Part shown: piece by piece, positions 32,003-41,476 of the stretch
How the letters are laid out: the number at the start of each line of letters is the position of its first letter
Numbering within the stretch: the stretch's first letter is position 1
Source: Pseudarthrobacter sulfonivorans
GTDB lineage: Bacteria > Actinomycetota > Actinomycetes > Actinomycetales > Micrococcaceae
Direction of reading: 5' to 3'
DNA length: 64,000 bases
Assembly (NCBI RefSeq): GCF_001484605.1
Contig: NZ_CP013747.1
Span: forward strand, 4,464,001-4,528,000
The notes under the pieces: generated by a model
The model's database searches: none
Told to the model about the DNA's origin: nothing
Seen by the model: the letters and a program-made list of their open reading frames with translations, nothing else
Program-made: the position numbers and the translations under genes

Positions 32003-35000
32003 CTACGCCCGTGCCTCGGCAAACCGCGGCGCCATCGATTCCATCTGTTCCATGACCAGCTTGATTGCCTCCGGCTGCTTGTCCGGCGGGTATCCAAACC
32101 GCACCAGTAGCCGCTTGATCGACGACCGCAGCTTTGCCCGCACGTCATCGCGGACGGTCCAGTCCGTCCGCACGTCGCGGCGCATCACAGACACGAGCTC
32201 GCGTGCGATATCAGCCAGGACACCTTCGCCTTGTACCTCCACCGCCGACTCGTTTTGAGCCACGGCGTCGTAGAACGCCAGCTCATCGGAATTCAGCGGG
32301 GGAGTGAACTGCTGACCGCGTTTACCTTCCGCGGCCACCTCACGCGCCAACTCCACCAGCTCGGCGATGACCTCAGCTGACGTCAGCTGCTGGTTCGTGT
32401 ACTTTTTCATCAGTTCCGTGATCCGCTCCGAAAATGCCCGTTGCCGGATCACGTTGTTCCGCGTAGACGCTGCCGACTCGTCGGCAATGAGCTTCCGCAG
32501 CGCTTCGATGGCCAGCTGCGGGTTCCGTGCCTTCTGCGTCTTGGCGATGAATTCCGGAGTCAGGTCGTCCAGCGACGGCTTGGGCATGCCGGCTGCCTCG
32601 TAGATGTCGAGCACCTCGCCCGAGGACGTCGCCGAAGCGATCAGGTTCCCCAGCAGGCGCTGAATTTCTTCAGGAACTGGCTCGCCGCTGGCCTGCCGGT
32701 CGGCGGCGTCGTACTTCGCCATCCAGACGCGGATCTCCTCGTACACCTGGATCTCGGGACGCAGCTCAGCCAGTGTCTCGGAGCCCGAGCACAGCGCCCA
32801 CGCACGGGATAGCTGGCTGGAGAACTTGCGGTACTTCGCGGCAAGCGACTCTTCCCCCTCAGCCGGCTGGTTACCGGGCGAACCCGGGCTGCGCAAGTAA
32901 CTGACCGCACCGGTGACGGCGTTCAGGAATGCCTTGGGCCCACCTTTCATCAGCACGGACTTCCAGTCGTAGCCCGCCAGCAAGGAACGCAGCGACTCCA
33001 CCAAGGACAACGTCAGGCCAACAGCCTCATCAATGTTTTTGCCCACCGGCTTATTCGCCCGGTCCGACTGCGTGTACTCGCCCAGCGCCTTGGCCAGGTT
33101 CTCGGCCAGGGGCGCGTACGCCACCAGCAGCCCGTCCTCCTTGCCGCGGAACGTGCGGTTCACGCGTGCCAGCGTCTGCATCAGCAACGCGCCCTTGAGC
33201 GGACGGTCCAGGTAAAGCGTGTGCAGAGGCGGGGAATCGTAGCCGGTGAGCATCATGTCCTTGACGATCACCAGCTCCAGCTCGTCGTCCGCGTTTTTGA
33301 GCCGCTCTTTCACCTGAGCATTCAACGAGTCCCGCCGCACGTGGTCGGAAACGGGCGGCACATCAGTCGCGTCGCCCGAGTACACCACCTTGATCTTGCC
33401 CTTGGAGAGGTCGTCCGAATGCCAGTCCGGCCGCAGCTCCACAATCGCTGAGTACAGCTTCGCGCAGATCTCGCGCGTCCCGCCCACGATCATCGCTTTG
33501 CCCGGCGCCTCAATGAACTTGCCCATCCGGTTACGCCGGTTCTCCCAGTGCGCCACCAGGTCAGCGGCCAGCGCCGCAATGCGCTGCGGCGCACCATAAA
33601 CAGCGTTGACGACGGCGACGCTCGCCTCGATGCGTGCCCGCTCGGTATCGTCCAGGCCGAGTGTCACTTCATCGGCGGACTTGTCCAAGTCATCCTCGGT
33701 GACATCCGAAGACAGCCCCACTTTGATCAGCCGCGGCTCAAAGTAGACGGGAACCGTGGCTCCGTCTTCCACCGCCCGTGACAGATCGTAGACGTCGATG
33801 TAGTCGCCGAAGACATCCTGGGTGTTGCGGTCATCAAAGGAGATTGGCGTACCGGTGAAGGCGATCAAAGTGGCATGGGGGAGCGCATCGCGGAGGTGAC
33901 GGGCATAGCCGTCCAGGTCGTCGTAGTGAGAGCGGTGGGCCTCGTCGACCACGACAATGATGTTGCGCCGGTCGGACAGGAGCGGGTGGTCGGCGCCGGC
34001 GTCCTTTTCGGACTTGCTGCGGCCGAACTTCTGCAGCGTAGTGAAGTAAATGCCGCCGGTAGTCCTGTTGCTCAGCTCGTCCCGCAGTTCCGAGCGCCGT
34101 TTGATCTTTTTGGGAGACTCTGCCAGAAGCAGGCTGCGGTCAAAGCCTTCGAACAGCTGACCGTCCAGTTCGTTCCGGTCGGTGATGACAACGACGGTCG
34201 GGTTCTTCAACTTTGGCTGACGGGCCACCATGTTCGCGTACAGTTCCATCTCCATGGACTTGCCCGAACCCTGGGTGTGCCAGACAACGCCGGCCTTGCC
34301 GTTGCTTTCCACAGCCTGGATAGTGCTGGCCACTGCCTTGGTCACGGCGTAGTACTGGTGCGGCTTGGCGATGCGTTTGGCCAGCCCGCCCGAGCCCTGG
34401 TCAAAGGCTGTGAAGTTGCGGGTCAGCTGGAGGAATCGCTCCTGGTTGTAGAGGCCATCCAGTGCGGTATCCAGTGCGGTGACGGCGTCCCCGTCGAGCA
34501 TGAAGCCCTGGGGAACGGGCACGCCGTCATCGTCCACGTTCCAGGGTGAGAAGTGGTTAAAGGGGGTGAACGGTGTTCCGTACTTGGCCTGGATCCCATC
34601 CGTGGCGAGCGTAAACACGCAGAAGCGGAAAGCCATGGGGAATTCGCGGAGATAGGTTTGTAGCTGTGCGTGGGCGCCCGGGAGGTCTGCGTGCGCGCTG
34701 CCCGCCTTTTTTAGCTCGATGATGCCCACGGGCATGCCGTTGCAATAGAGCACGACGTCGAAGCGACGCTTGTAGTCGCCCTCCACGAGTGTGACCTGGT
34801 TGACGGCCAGCCAGTCGTTCTGGTCCGGCTCTTGGCTGATGAGCCTGATGGTGGGGTTGGCCTCGTTGCCATCGGAGTCGATGTACGAGTGCCGGTATCC
34901 GTCAACCAAATAGCTATGGATGCGGTGGTTCTCAGCCAACGCGTCGTTCGACTTGGGTGCCGCGATTTCCGACAGTGCCTGCTGCAGGTATTGAGCCGGG

Positions 35001-35191
35001 ACCGTCGGGTTGAATCGCTGGAGCGCCGCGAGGAGCCGCGGCCGGATAAACAGTTCGGCCCAGGAATCGCGTTCACCTGTGCCGGGAGCGATGGCTTGCC
35101 CCTCTACGGGCTTCCAATCGAGCTCGCCGAGCCGCTCCTTCGCGGCGCCCTCCCAGTCGGCTTCGGAAAAGGCTACTGCTGGTGCTGTCAC
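32003..35191 (-). CDS. hsdR: Type I restriction enzyme R subunit
   Basis: GTG at 35191 is preferred because GGGGGAA sits 6 nt upstream; a TTG at 35206 is alternative. The 1062-aa length fits HsdR. The N-terminal nuclease has DVVLYCNGMPVGIIELKKAGS (PD-ExK type, Lys near 158). The motor has a Walker A box WHTQGSGKSMEM (near 302), a DEAH box VVDEAHRSHYDDL (near 413) and AFTGTPIS. Further helicase motifs follow, with LVIVKDMMLTGYDSPPLHTLYLD. The C-terminal helical part binds the methylase core. HsdR translocates and cuts unmodified DNA. It is separated from hsdS by 474 bp of hairpin-rich DNA. Confidence 0.95.
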   Translation of the reverse strand: MTAPAVAFSEADWEGAAKERLGELDWKPVEGQAIAPGTGERDSWAELFIRPRLLAALQRFNPTVPAQYLQQALSEIAAPKSNDALAENHRIHSYLVDGYRHSYIDSDGNEANPTIRLISQEPDQNDWLAVNQVTLVEGDYKRRFDVVLYCNGMPVGIIELKKAGSAHADLPGAHAQLQTYLREFPMAFRFCVFTLATDGIQAKYGTPFTPFNHFSPWNVDDDGVPVPQGFMLDGDAVTALDTALDGLYNQERFLQLTRNFTAFDQGSGGLAKRIAKPHQYYAVTKAVASTIQAVESNGKAGVVWHTQGSGKSMEMELYANMVARQPKLKNPTVVVITDRNELDGQLFEGFDRSLLLAESPKKIKRRSELRDELSNRTTGGIYFTTLQKFGRSKSEKDAGADHPLLSDRRNIIVVVDEAHRSHYDDLDGYARHLRDALPHATLIAFTGTPISFDDRNTQDVFGDYIDVYDLSRAVEDGATVPVYFEPRLIKVGLSSDVTEDDLDKSADEVTLGLDDTERARIEASVAVVNAVYGAPQRIAALAADLVAHWENRRNRMGKFIEAPGKAMIVGGTREICAKLYSAIVELRPDWHSDDLSKGKIKVVYSGDATDVPPVSDHVRRDSLNAQVKERLKNADDELELVIVKDMMLTGYDSPPLHTLYLDRPLKGALLMQTLARVNRTFRGKEDGLLVAYAPLAENLAKALGEYTQSDRANKPVGKNIDEAVGLTLSLVESLRSLLAGYDWKSVLMKGGPKAFLNAVTGAVSYLRSPGSPGNQPAEGEESLAAKYRKFSSQLSRAWALCSGSETLAELRPEIQVYEEIRVWMAKYDAADRQASGEPVPEEIQRLLGNLIASATSSGEVLDIYEAAGMPKPSLDDLTPEFIAKTQKARNPQLAIEALRKLIADESAASTRNNVIRQRAFSERITELMKKYTNQQLTSAEVIAELVELAREVAAEGKRGQQFTPPLNSDELAFYDAVAQNESAVEVQGEGVLADIARELVSVMRRDVRTDWTVRDDVRAKLRSSIKRLLVRFGYPPDKQPEAIKLVMEQMESMAPRFAEARA

Positions 35192-35464
35192 GGTGATTTC
35201 CCCCAAAGTCTTTTGTTGTTCAGCTTACTCAGACGCCGGGCCGGCCAGCTTTATTCGCCATGGCTGCCCGTATGCCTTCACACGCTGGGGTATATGGCTT
35301 GAAATTGATGTTGCAGACGGTATCTGCAACCTTGGCACTCGAGTCATTGGCGTTTCTGCAGCCGGCTGCTGCACAAATTTGTTTTGGCCGCCAGCGTTTG
35401 GTTGCCCTATCCCGTGCAATCTTGTGCCCGCTCCCGGACGTGCAGAGATCGCGGATCATCGTGA

Positions 35465-35573
35465 AGTGTTGCAACAACCGTTGCAACACTGGACGGTCTC
35501 GGCCCTGTTCAATTTTGCAAATGGCGCTTGCAAGATTTCGAACGGTTCCAGTCCCAATTGTGCAACGCGTTGC
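35465..35573. repeat. Three short palindromes built on TTGCAA/GCAACG
   Basis: AGTGTTGCAAC (35465-35475) and GTTGCAACACT (35480-35490) form a perfect 11-bp stem with a 4-nt loop. AATTTTGCAA (35511-35520) and TTGCAAGATT (35528-35537) form a 10-bp stem with one G-T pair. GCAACGCGTTGC (35562-35573) is self-complementary. They are spaced about 35-50 bp apart. Confidence 0.75.
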
Positions 35574-35597
35574 CATCATTGCCGGGCGGCAGGGTGC

Positions 35598-35626
35598 CAA
35601 TTGGGCAAGCGGCGCTTGCCCAATTG
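35598..35626. repeat. Hairpin element, copy 1 (intergenic)
   Basis: CAATTGGGCAAGC (35598-35610) and GCTTGCCCAATTG (35614-35626) are perfect reverse complements around GGC. The same element with one compensatory base-pair change occurs at 45100-45132 inside the YhcG-type nuclease gene. Confidence 0.85.
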
Positions 35627-35665
35627 AATCCTCCATCCTTGGCAATAGTGCAACGCATTGAACGG

Positions 35666-36847
35666 TCATACCCCGGCCTTCTCCATGACTGTTTCCGCGT
35701 CCTTGACCCGGAGCTTGCCGGACATGAGCTGGGGGAGGAGGGCATCGCGGGTGGTGGCGAGCTTGGCGTTCTCAATGACGGACCCTGCGACTGCCTGCAG
35801 CAGCGGGCCAATACGGCTCTCTACAGAAGAAAGTGCAGCGTCGTCGAATTTCGGAAATGGGAGGTGGTCGAATGTCTTCATCGTTATGGTGTCAAAAACA
35901 GAGCCATGGGCTATTTCCTTGGCCCGCTGCGTAGCACGCAGCACAGCGAAGTAAAGGACCCCGGGTGGAACCTTGCCGGGGACAAACCCGTAACAGGACT
36001 GGTTAAACGAGGAAGGTGCTGCCAGCCTGGCAACTGCGCCTACGGTTCCCCGAGCTGTGAGAATGACGCTCCCTGACGGTAGCGGTTTCGCCTTAGTACT
36101 CGAGACTGCCAGCTGCGTGATCTTTTCATCCGTGTCTGTGATGACACCGAATTCCGCTCCGGTGATGTCTTTGGCCGAGGCCCAGAGTTGATTTCCGTCC
36201 CAATATTCTGCTCGTGACCGTTGTGGTGTCCCGCCCAGAAGGGGACTGAGAACTTCACTCATTGGCCGCATGTCGAGACTAGTCGTTGTTTGATCGAAAA
36301 CTAGACCCGCTAACTCACTCGCTGTGGCAGCGAGCTTGGTGTTGGCGGCGATCTTGTCGTCGAGAGCGCCTAGGATTTCCGCGATTGCCCGTTGCTCAGG
36401 CAGCCCCGGTATCCGAACGGGCCAGGATCCCATCGTGGAGAGACTAATTCGGTTCACGGTAGCTCCGTGAATCGTGTGTTGTTCAATGATCCGCTGGAAA
36501 TCGGGGCTGAGATAGAAATATAGAAGGAAATTCGGGTCAATCACGGCACGGTCGGGCCGGATCAGCGCCATGCGTCTGCCTAGGCAGGCCCGGATTCCCG
36601 CAGGCATCAGGGCGGCTTCACCGAGTCGTGTCTCATAGGAAAAGAGGAGGTCGCTCTCGGCTGGTTCGACTCGTTTGGTCCATTTCACAAAATCGGTCTC
36701 GGATACATGGTCGGACTGCTGCAGGTCCAGACGGCCCTCGTTCAGGCTGGAAATGTTTAGGAAGTAGGGGCCAGCTTCGATACGTGTGGGCGTCGCGTGC
36801 GGCCCGTCGTAGAGTGTGCCGAGGTCACTAACAGTCAATTCAGACAT
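35666..36847 (-). CDS. hsdS: Type I restriction enzyme specificity subunit
   Basis: ATG at 36847 overlaps the end of hsdM by 8 nt. The 393-aa protein has the usual two target-recognition domains separated by conserved helices. The first repeat ends with WPVRIPGLPEQRAIAEILGALDDKIAANTKLAATASELAGL. The second ends with HLPFPKFDDAALSSVESRIGPLLQ and a Leu-rich helix. HsdS recognises the two halves of the target site and holds HsdM and HsdR. The target sequence cannot be read from the protein. The two domains look unrelated, so the target is expected to be asymmetric and bipartite. Confidence 0.9.
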   Translation of the reverse strand: MSELTVSDLGTLYDGPHATPTRIEAGPYFLNISSLNEGRLDLQQSDHVSETDFVKWTKRVEPAESDLLFSYETRLGEAALMPAGIRACLGRRMALIRPDRAVIDPNFLLYFYLSPDFQRIIEQHTIHGATVNRISLSTMGSWPVRIPGLPEQRAIAEILGALDDKIAANTKLAATASELAGLVFDQTTTSLDMRPMSEVLSPLLGGTPQRSRAEYWDGNQLWASAKDITGAEFGVITDTDEKITQLAVSSTKAKPLPSGSVILTARGTVGAVARLAAPSSFNQSCYGFVPGKVPPGVLYFAVLRATQRAKEIAHGSVFDTITMKTFDHLPFPKFDDAALSSVESRIGPLLQAVAGSVIENAKLATTRDALLPQLMSGKLRVKDAETVMEKAGV

Positions 36848-38471
36848 CGACCCTCCCCAACTGCTCATGAACCACAGCGGCCAGCCGCTCGGACTCTTCG
36901 AACTGCGCGAAAAGCTCCTTCGATAGCCGTGCGATCTTCTCTTCGATCGGCTCGCCGTCGTCCGCCACCTCGGCAGCCCCGACGTAGCGTCCCGGGGTCA
37001 GCGCGTAGTCGGCTGCCTTGATTTCCGCGAGGGTGGCCGAATAGCAGAAGCCCGCTTCGTCGTCGTACGCCAGCCCTGCCTCAACAGCGGAAGCCGAGCC
37101 GCGCCAGGCATGGTAGGCATTGGCGATCTTGGCGATGTCCTCGTCCGACAGTGCGCGCTCGGCGCGGTCCACCATGTCGCCGAGGTTCCGGGCATCGATG
37201 AACAACACCTGGCCGGTACGGTCCACAGAGCCGTGCGCACCGGCGGTCTTATCCTTGGCGAAGAACCACGTGCACACCGGGATGCCGGTGCTGCGGAACA
37301 GTTGGGTAGGCAGCGCAACCATGCAGGAGACGAGATCGGCCTCCACCAGCTGGGCGCGGATCTCGCCTTCGCCGCCAGAGTTGGAGGACATGGAGCCGTT
37401 GGCCATGACCACGCCGGCGCTGCCACCCGGTGCCAGCTTCGAAATGATGTGCTGGATCCAGGCGTAGTTGGCGTTGCCGGCTGGCGGGACGCCGTATCTC
37501 CAGCGCGGATCCGATTCGGAACGGGCCCAGTCCTTGATGTTGAAGGGCGGGTTGGCCATAATGAAATCCGCGCCGTTGGTGCCGCTCAGTTCCGGGTGCT
37601 GATCGCGGGCGAACGTGTCGCCCCAGCGCGAGGCAAGGTTGGCGTTCAGGCCGTGGATCGCCAGGTTCATCTTGGCCATCCGCCAAGTGCGCTCGTTGAG
37701 CTCCTGGCCATAGACGGAGATGTCCGAACCTTCCATGTTGTGTGCGGCCAGGAACTTTTCGGCCTGGACGAACATGCCGCCGGAGCCGCAGCACGGATCG
37801 TAGACCCGGCCGCTGTGGGGTTCCAGCACCTCAACGAGTACACGGACCACGCCTGCAGGGGTGTAGAACTCGCCGCCGCGCTTGCCTTCAGCCTTCGCGA
37901 ACTTCTCCAGGAAGTACTCGTACACCTCACCCAGCAGGTCGCGTGCCTTGCTGGCGCCTTGGCCGGTGAAGCGAGCGGAGTTGAACAGGTCCAGCAGCTC
38001 GCCCAGCCGGCGCTGGTCCACGTTGTCCCGGTTGTAGATGCGGGGGAGGGTGGCTGCCAAGGACTTGTTGTCCTGCATGATGAGTTCCATGGCTTCATCG
38101 ATGAGCAGCCCGATGGACTTGGGCTCGGCGCCGTCGATGGCGTCCAGGCCCTTGGCATTCTCTGCCAGGTAGGTCCAGCGGGCCCGGGGCGACACCCAGA
38201 ACACGCCACGGCCGGTGTACTCGTCCACGTCATCGATGAGCTGGGCGATCTGCTCTTCATTGAGCCCGTCGGCCTCCAGCTCAGCCTGGATCTGCCCGCG
38301 CCGCTCCTCGAACGCGTCCGAAACGTACTTCAGGAAGACCAGCCCCAAAATCACGTCCTTGTACTGCGAGGCATCCATCGAGCCGCGGAGCTTGTCAGCC
38401 GCCTTCCAGAGGGTGTCCTTAAGTTCCTTCATGGTGGACGGGGCGAGGTCCACCTTCAATTTCGGAGGCAT
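36840..38471 (-). CDS. hsdM: Type I restriction enzyme methylase subunit
   Basis: ATG at 38471 begins MPPKLKVDLAPSTMKELKDTLWKAADKLRGSMDASQYKDV, the standard HsdM N-terminal helical domain. Further on are VYDPCCGSGGMF (SAM-binding motif I, near 227) and IMANPPFN (catalytic motif IV, NPPF, near 308). It methylates adenine N6 in the bipartite site. The length of 543 aa is normal. Its start shares one base with the stop of the upstream gene (TAATG), so it is translationally coupled to the methyltransferase-like protein, and it overlaps hsdS. Confidence 0.95.
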   Translation of the reverse strand: MPPKLKVDLAPSTMKELKDTLWKAADKLRGSMDASQYKDVILGLVFLKYVSDAFEERRGQIQAELEADGLNEEQIAQLIDDVDEYTGRGVFWVSPRARWTYLAENAKGLDAIDGAEPKSIGLLIDEAMELIMQDNKSLAATLPRIYNRDNVDQRRLGELLDLFNSARFTGQGASKARDLLGEVYEYFLEKFAKAEGKRGGEFYTPAGVVRVLVEVLEPHSGRVYDPCCGSGGMFVQAEKFLAAHNMEGSDISVYGQELNERTWRMAKMNLAIHGLNANLASRWGDTFARDQHPELSGTNGADFIMANPPFNIKDWARSESDPRWRYGVPPAGNANYAWIQHIISKLAPGGSAGVVMANGSMSSNSGGEGEIRAQLVEADLVSCMVALPTQLFRSTGIPVCTWFFAKDKTAGAHGSVDRTGQVLFIDARNLGDMVDRAERALSDEDIAKIANAYHAWRGSASAVEAGLAYDDEAGFCYSATLAEIKAADYALTPGRYVGAAEVADDGEPIEEKIARLSKELFAQFEESERLAAVVHEQLGRVDV

Positions 38472-40534
38472 TATGAGGTTCCTTCTGCTGGTGCGGCGAT
38501 GGAGATGGGGTCTGTCAGGGTAAGGCTTCCGCCCGCTACGCCGTCCGTAATCAGGGTAGCGAGTTCTTCCAGTCGGTTGAGGCGTTGACGGGCTTCTGCC
38601 TGCTCGTGTTGCAGCCTGGCTAACGCGTTGGATAGCGGCTGGCGTTGAACTTCCGGTGCGCGGCGGAACCGCCAGTTCCGCCATGTCTTATCCGCTGGCG
38701 GTCGGCTGCTGATGTCAGTGGCAACAACGTCCGGCACCAGGCCGCCGGGATCGCCGCGGTCGATCCGCAGGATCCGGGCAGGGAAGACGACGACGGCGCC
38801 GCCCTCCGCATCGACCATCGCTGCGGGCCGCGGGCTGGTGCAGAAGACGACGTCACCAGGTTCGGTGAGGCGCCCGGCCGGGTATTTGGCCGCGAAGTCG
38901 AGGAGCGTGATGAATCGCGGTTCGGTGTTGTGGGGATCCATCAGTTCCTCGCGGCCCAGTATCCTGCTTCCGGCCTTTCGGTTGAGGTCAGTCTCTTCAA
39001 TCCTGATGCCTTTGACGTACTTGAGGTTTCCGGCCGTCAGCAGTTCCTGAGTTGATGTGGGCCGAGGCCCCGTGCCGGGCACGGCCGGCTGAACTCCGGG
39101 CAGCCCCGACGGCGCGGAGGTTCGGAACGACAGGAGGCGCACGAGTTCTTCGACCCGAAGCGCAGACTCGGCGCCGCCAGCCGTCGTCGAACTTCCAGCA
39201 GGAGGAACGTTCACGAGGGAACCCTTACCGGCGAGAAGGACGCGGGCCTGGACCAGCCGGGTGAACCTGAAGGAGTGCGCGCGGATGGTGGCACGATTGC
39301 CCATCGAGGCGACGACGTCGCTGATCAGGTCCTGGCTGACATCCAGGGTGAGCGGGGTGGTGCTCAGGTCTGCCACGCTCGTCCAGCGTTCCGCAATCGG
39401 CACATCAGCGAAGGACGGTCCCAGCACCCAGAGGGCCTGCGGCTCCCGGGGCTTGGCACGGAGAAGTCCTGGCTGGAGCCGGACGATGGCACGAACTCTG
39501 CCCGAGCGCAACAGATCTGAGCGCAGGTTGCCGGCTTCTCCAGCGAGAGCGTCGCACAATACCCGGGCAGGCGCGATGACAACGGCTCGCTGACTGTCGT
39601 CCATTTGCAGGACGATGTTCTCGATGCTGTTCAGGATGCCAGTCGTGTCCAAAGCTGGATTGCCCGGAGCGGGGTATTGCGCCACGTGCACCGCAGGGCC
39701 GCTGACCGCAAAGGCTCCCTTGGCATCGATCTTCACGGGGCTGCTGTCCGTGCCATGCACTGCCAGACGACGGCGGGCCACTCGCGACGCGCTGCCATGG
39801 TGGTCGGCTGCCAGGAGAGTGATGGGCCGCGACTCTCCGAATTGCTCGACGATGCTCAGCATCACGTCGCTCCCGCCGGGCGTCGAGTCGACGAAGAGGA
39901 GCCTGCTGTCCAGGGTGGATGCCAGCTCCATGGCCGTTGCGCCCACGAGCTTCAGCGCCTCGTCTGTCAGCGCGGTGTCCGATTGCTCGCGCAGCCCCTC
40001 CTTGAACCGGTGAGCCAGTAGTTTTTCAAAGGCCGCCGGCGCGCTGAACGCACTGTCCGCGAGCCTGTCCGCGAAGCTGGCCAATCCCGAGAGTGCGGAA
40101 CCGAGGGCCTCCAGCTCGGAGTAGAGGAACAGATCGTCAGGGTCCGCTTCGTCTGCTGCGTCCAACAAATCAGTTGCGGTACTTCCACCCACGGCTTGTC
40201 CCGTAATGACCTTGAGCGCGAGGAGCGCGGTCAGGCCTTCGAAGGTCTGCCGACTGTCACGCGGCAGTTCGCCAGGTGGGCCGGCCAGCCTCGCGAAAAC
40301 CGCGACGTCGTTCCGAGCCTCCGGGTTGTTCCCCCGGCCGGTGGCCTGCAGCCAGGCGGTGATGTGGTCTGCGTCGAACAGCTCCACGCCGTTCATGTGG
40401 GCGGCTGCCGTCGGGAACGGCAGCGGGCCTCCGCTGCTGCGCTTGCGCCACATGGAAACCACCGGACGCTTAACCTGGGCGAGCGCGGCGACATCGGAGA
40501 GCGTCATACGCAATGTTTCCGTGAATGTCTCCAT
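38471..40534 (-). CDS. HTH plus methyltransferase-like protein encoded first in the type I operon (687 aa)
   Basis: ATG at 40534 follows AAGGGGG at good spacing. Residues 10-65 form an AlpA/MerR-like winged helix (TLSDVAALAQVKRPVVSMWRKR ... ELFDADHITAWL). A helical region follows, then a Rossmann-like core with LLFVDSTPGGSDVML (near 213), which resembles motif I of N6-adenine methylases. An NPPF catalytic motif is not found where expected, so it may be inactive. From about 505 on a segment resembles a half HsdS target-recognition domain (VKGIRIEETDLN, EPGDVVFCTSPRP) and ends in a coiled coil. It may regulate the operon or act as an extra DNA-recognition subunit; this is inference. Confidence 0.6.
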   Translation of the reverse strand: METFTETLRMTLSDVAALAQVKRPVVSMWRKRSSGGPLPFPTAAAHMNGVELFDADHITAWLQATGRGNNPEARNDVAVFARLAGPPGELPRDSRQTFEGLTALLALKVITGQAVGGSTATDLLDAADEADPDDLFLYSELEALGSALSGLASFADRLADSAFSAPAAFEKLLAHRFKEGLREQSDTALTDEALKLVGATAMELASTLDSRLLFVDSTPGGSDVMLSIVEQFGESRPITLLAADHHGSASRVARRRLAVHGTDSSPVKIDAKGAFAVSGPAVHVAQYPAPGNPALDTTGILNSIENIVLQMDDSQRAVVIAPARVLCDALAGEAGNLRSDLLRSGRVRAIVRLQPGLLRAKPREPQALWVLGPSFADVPIAERWTSVADLSTTPLTLDVSQDLISDVVASMGNRATIRAHSFRFTRLVQARVLLAGKGSLVNVPPAGSSTTAGGAESALRVEELVRLLSFRTSAPSGLPGVQPAVPGTGPRPTSTQELLTAGNLKYVKGIRIEETDLNRKAGSRILGREELMDPHNTEPRFITLLDFAAKYPAGRLTEPGDVVFCTSPRPAAMVDAEGGAVVVFPARILRIDRGDPGGLVPDVVATDISSRPPADKTWRNWRFRRAPEVQRQPLSNALARLQHEQAEARQRLNRLEELATLITDGVAGGSLTLTDPISIAAPAEGTS

Positions 40535-40602
40535 GGCTGCCCCCTTCAGTCGTGATCGTCCCATCAGCTTAGTAGCGGCGGCAGACATTCTAAGTTTTCA
40601 AG

Positions 40603-40620
40603 TGATAACCCGGGTTATCA
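40603..40620 (-). promoter_or_regulatory. Perfect 18-bp palindrome upstream of the type I operon
   Basis: TGATAACCCGGGTTATCA reads the same on both strands. It lies 69-86 bp upstream of the first gene of the restriction operon and about 155 bp before the divergent gene at 40775. A HTH dimer, possibly the one encoded by the first operon gene, could bind it. Confidence 0.65.
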
Positions 40621-40774
40621 GTCCGATCATGCGAGCGTTCACTGATTCGATCGTAGGTTCATTCTGCAGCCACGAAGCAATCTTCCGGAGCTGCGACGGC
40701 GGCGGGGAACCGCGTATTGGGGGATCAGTATCCCGCCGCCGTTTAGCGGTCATCCACAAACAAAGGAAGAGAAC

Positions 40775-41433
40775 ATGTTGAACACTGACGCCGGCCAGGC
40801 GCAAATGCCTGACGGCCAGACTGCTCCTGAGGCAGCCGAGGAGCAACCCGCTCCGGCTGCGAAGTCCAGTCGCAAGAAGCGCACCCTAGTGGCGACAGCC
40901 GCCGTCGTACTTCTTGCCGGGGGCGTGGCCTTCGGCACCGTGCTTCCTGACCCGAAGACCAGCGATGCCTACACGGCGCTGGCTGACGAGAAGGCAACGG
41001 TCGAAATTGAGCGCGACGCCGCACTGTCGAGTTACTCGTCCGTGAAGGGCAAGTACGACAGCCTCCAGGGCGGCATCACAGCCCGGGAATCCAAGGTTTC
41101 CACACGAGAGACCGAAGTGGGCAAGGCCGACGCTGCAGTCAAGACGGCCGAAGCCGCCGTCAAGGCCAGGGAAGAGGCAGTGACCGGAGCCGAGAAGGCG
41201 AAGGCCGCCAACACCGTCAGCGACGGCACCTGGACTGTGGGGTCCGACATTGAGCCCGGAACCTACCGGGCCGTCGCGGCGGTGGGATCCACCTCTGGGG
41301 GATTTACCGCAGCGGCAGCAACGGCGGCGACATCATCGAAAACGACATCCCCGGCGGTGGTCGACCCGTGGTCACCCTCTCTCCGGGTCAGGACTTCAAC
41401 TCCACCCGCTGCGGCAAATGGGAAAAGCAGTAA
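40775..41433 (+). pseudogene. Membrane-anchored coiled-coil protein, frameshifted near its end
   Basis: The ATG at 40775 gives a cytoplasmic N-terminus, a membrane helix (about 38-58), a long coiled coil (about 65-145) and then DGTWTVGSDIEPGTYRA, the start of a small extracellular beta domain. After codon 170 the frame is wrong. The expected continuation (LWGIYRSGSNGGDII, VVTLSPGQDFNSTRCGKW) lies in another frame, from 41287 to the TAA at 41431. The change fits loss of 4 nt near 41292, where a Cys-Tyr pair is expected. The uncorrected frame runs on into the next gene and gives a false 452-aa fusion. Confidence 0.75.
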
Positions 41434-41476
41434 CAAACCCGCAGCATCACCAAACGCACTCTCGAAAGGCACCACC

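Larger units (their letters stand above)
35192..35665. other. Hairpin-rich spacer between hsdS and hsdR
   Basis: No gene is recognised. The stretch is AT-richer than its surroundings. From 35465 to 35626 it holds several near-perfect hairpins, listed separately. It probably contains the hsdR promoter, so hsdR can be expressed independently of the methylase genes. Confidence 0.6.

Noticed and set aside
37110..38588. 492-codon plus-strand open frame opposite hsdM
   Set aside because: Antisense of hsdM, whose NPPF and motif I are clear.
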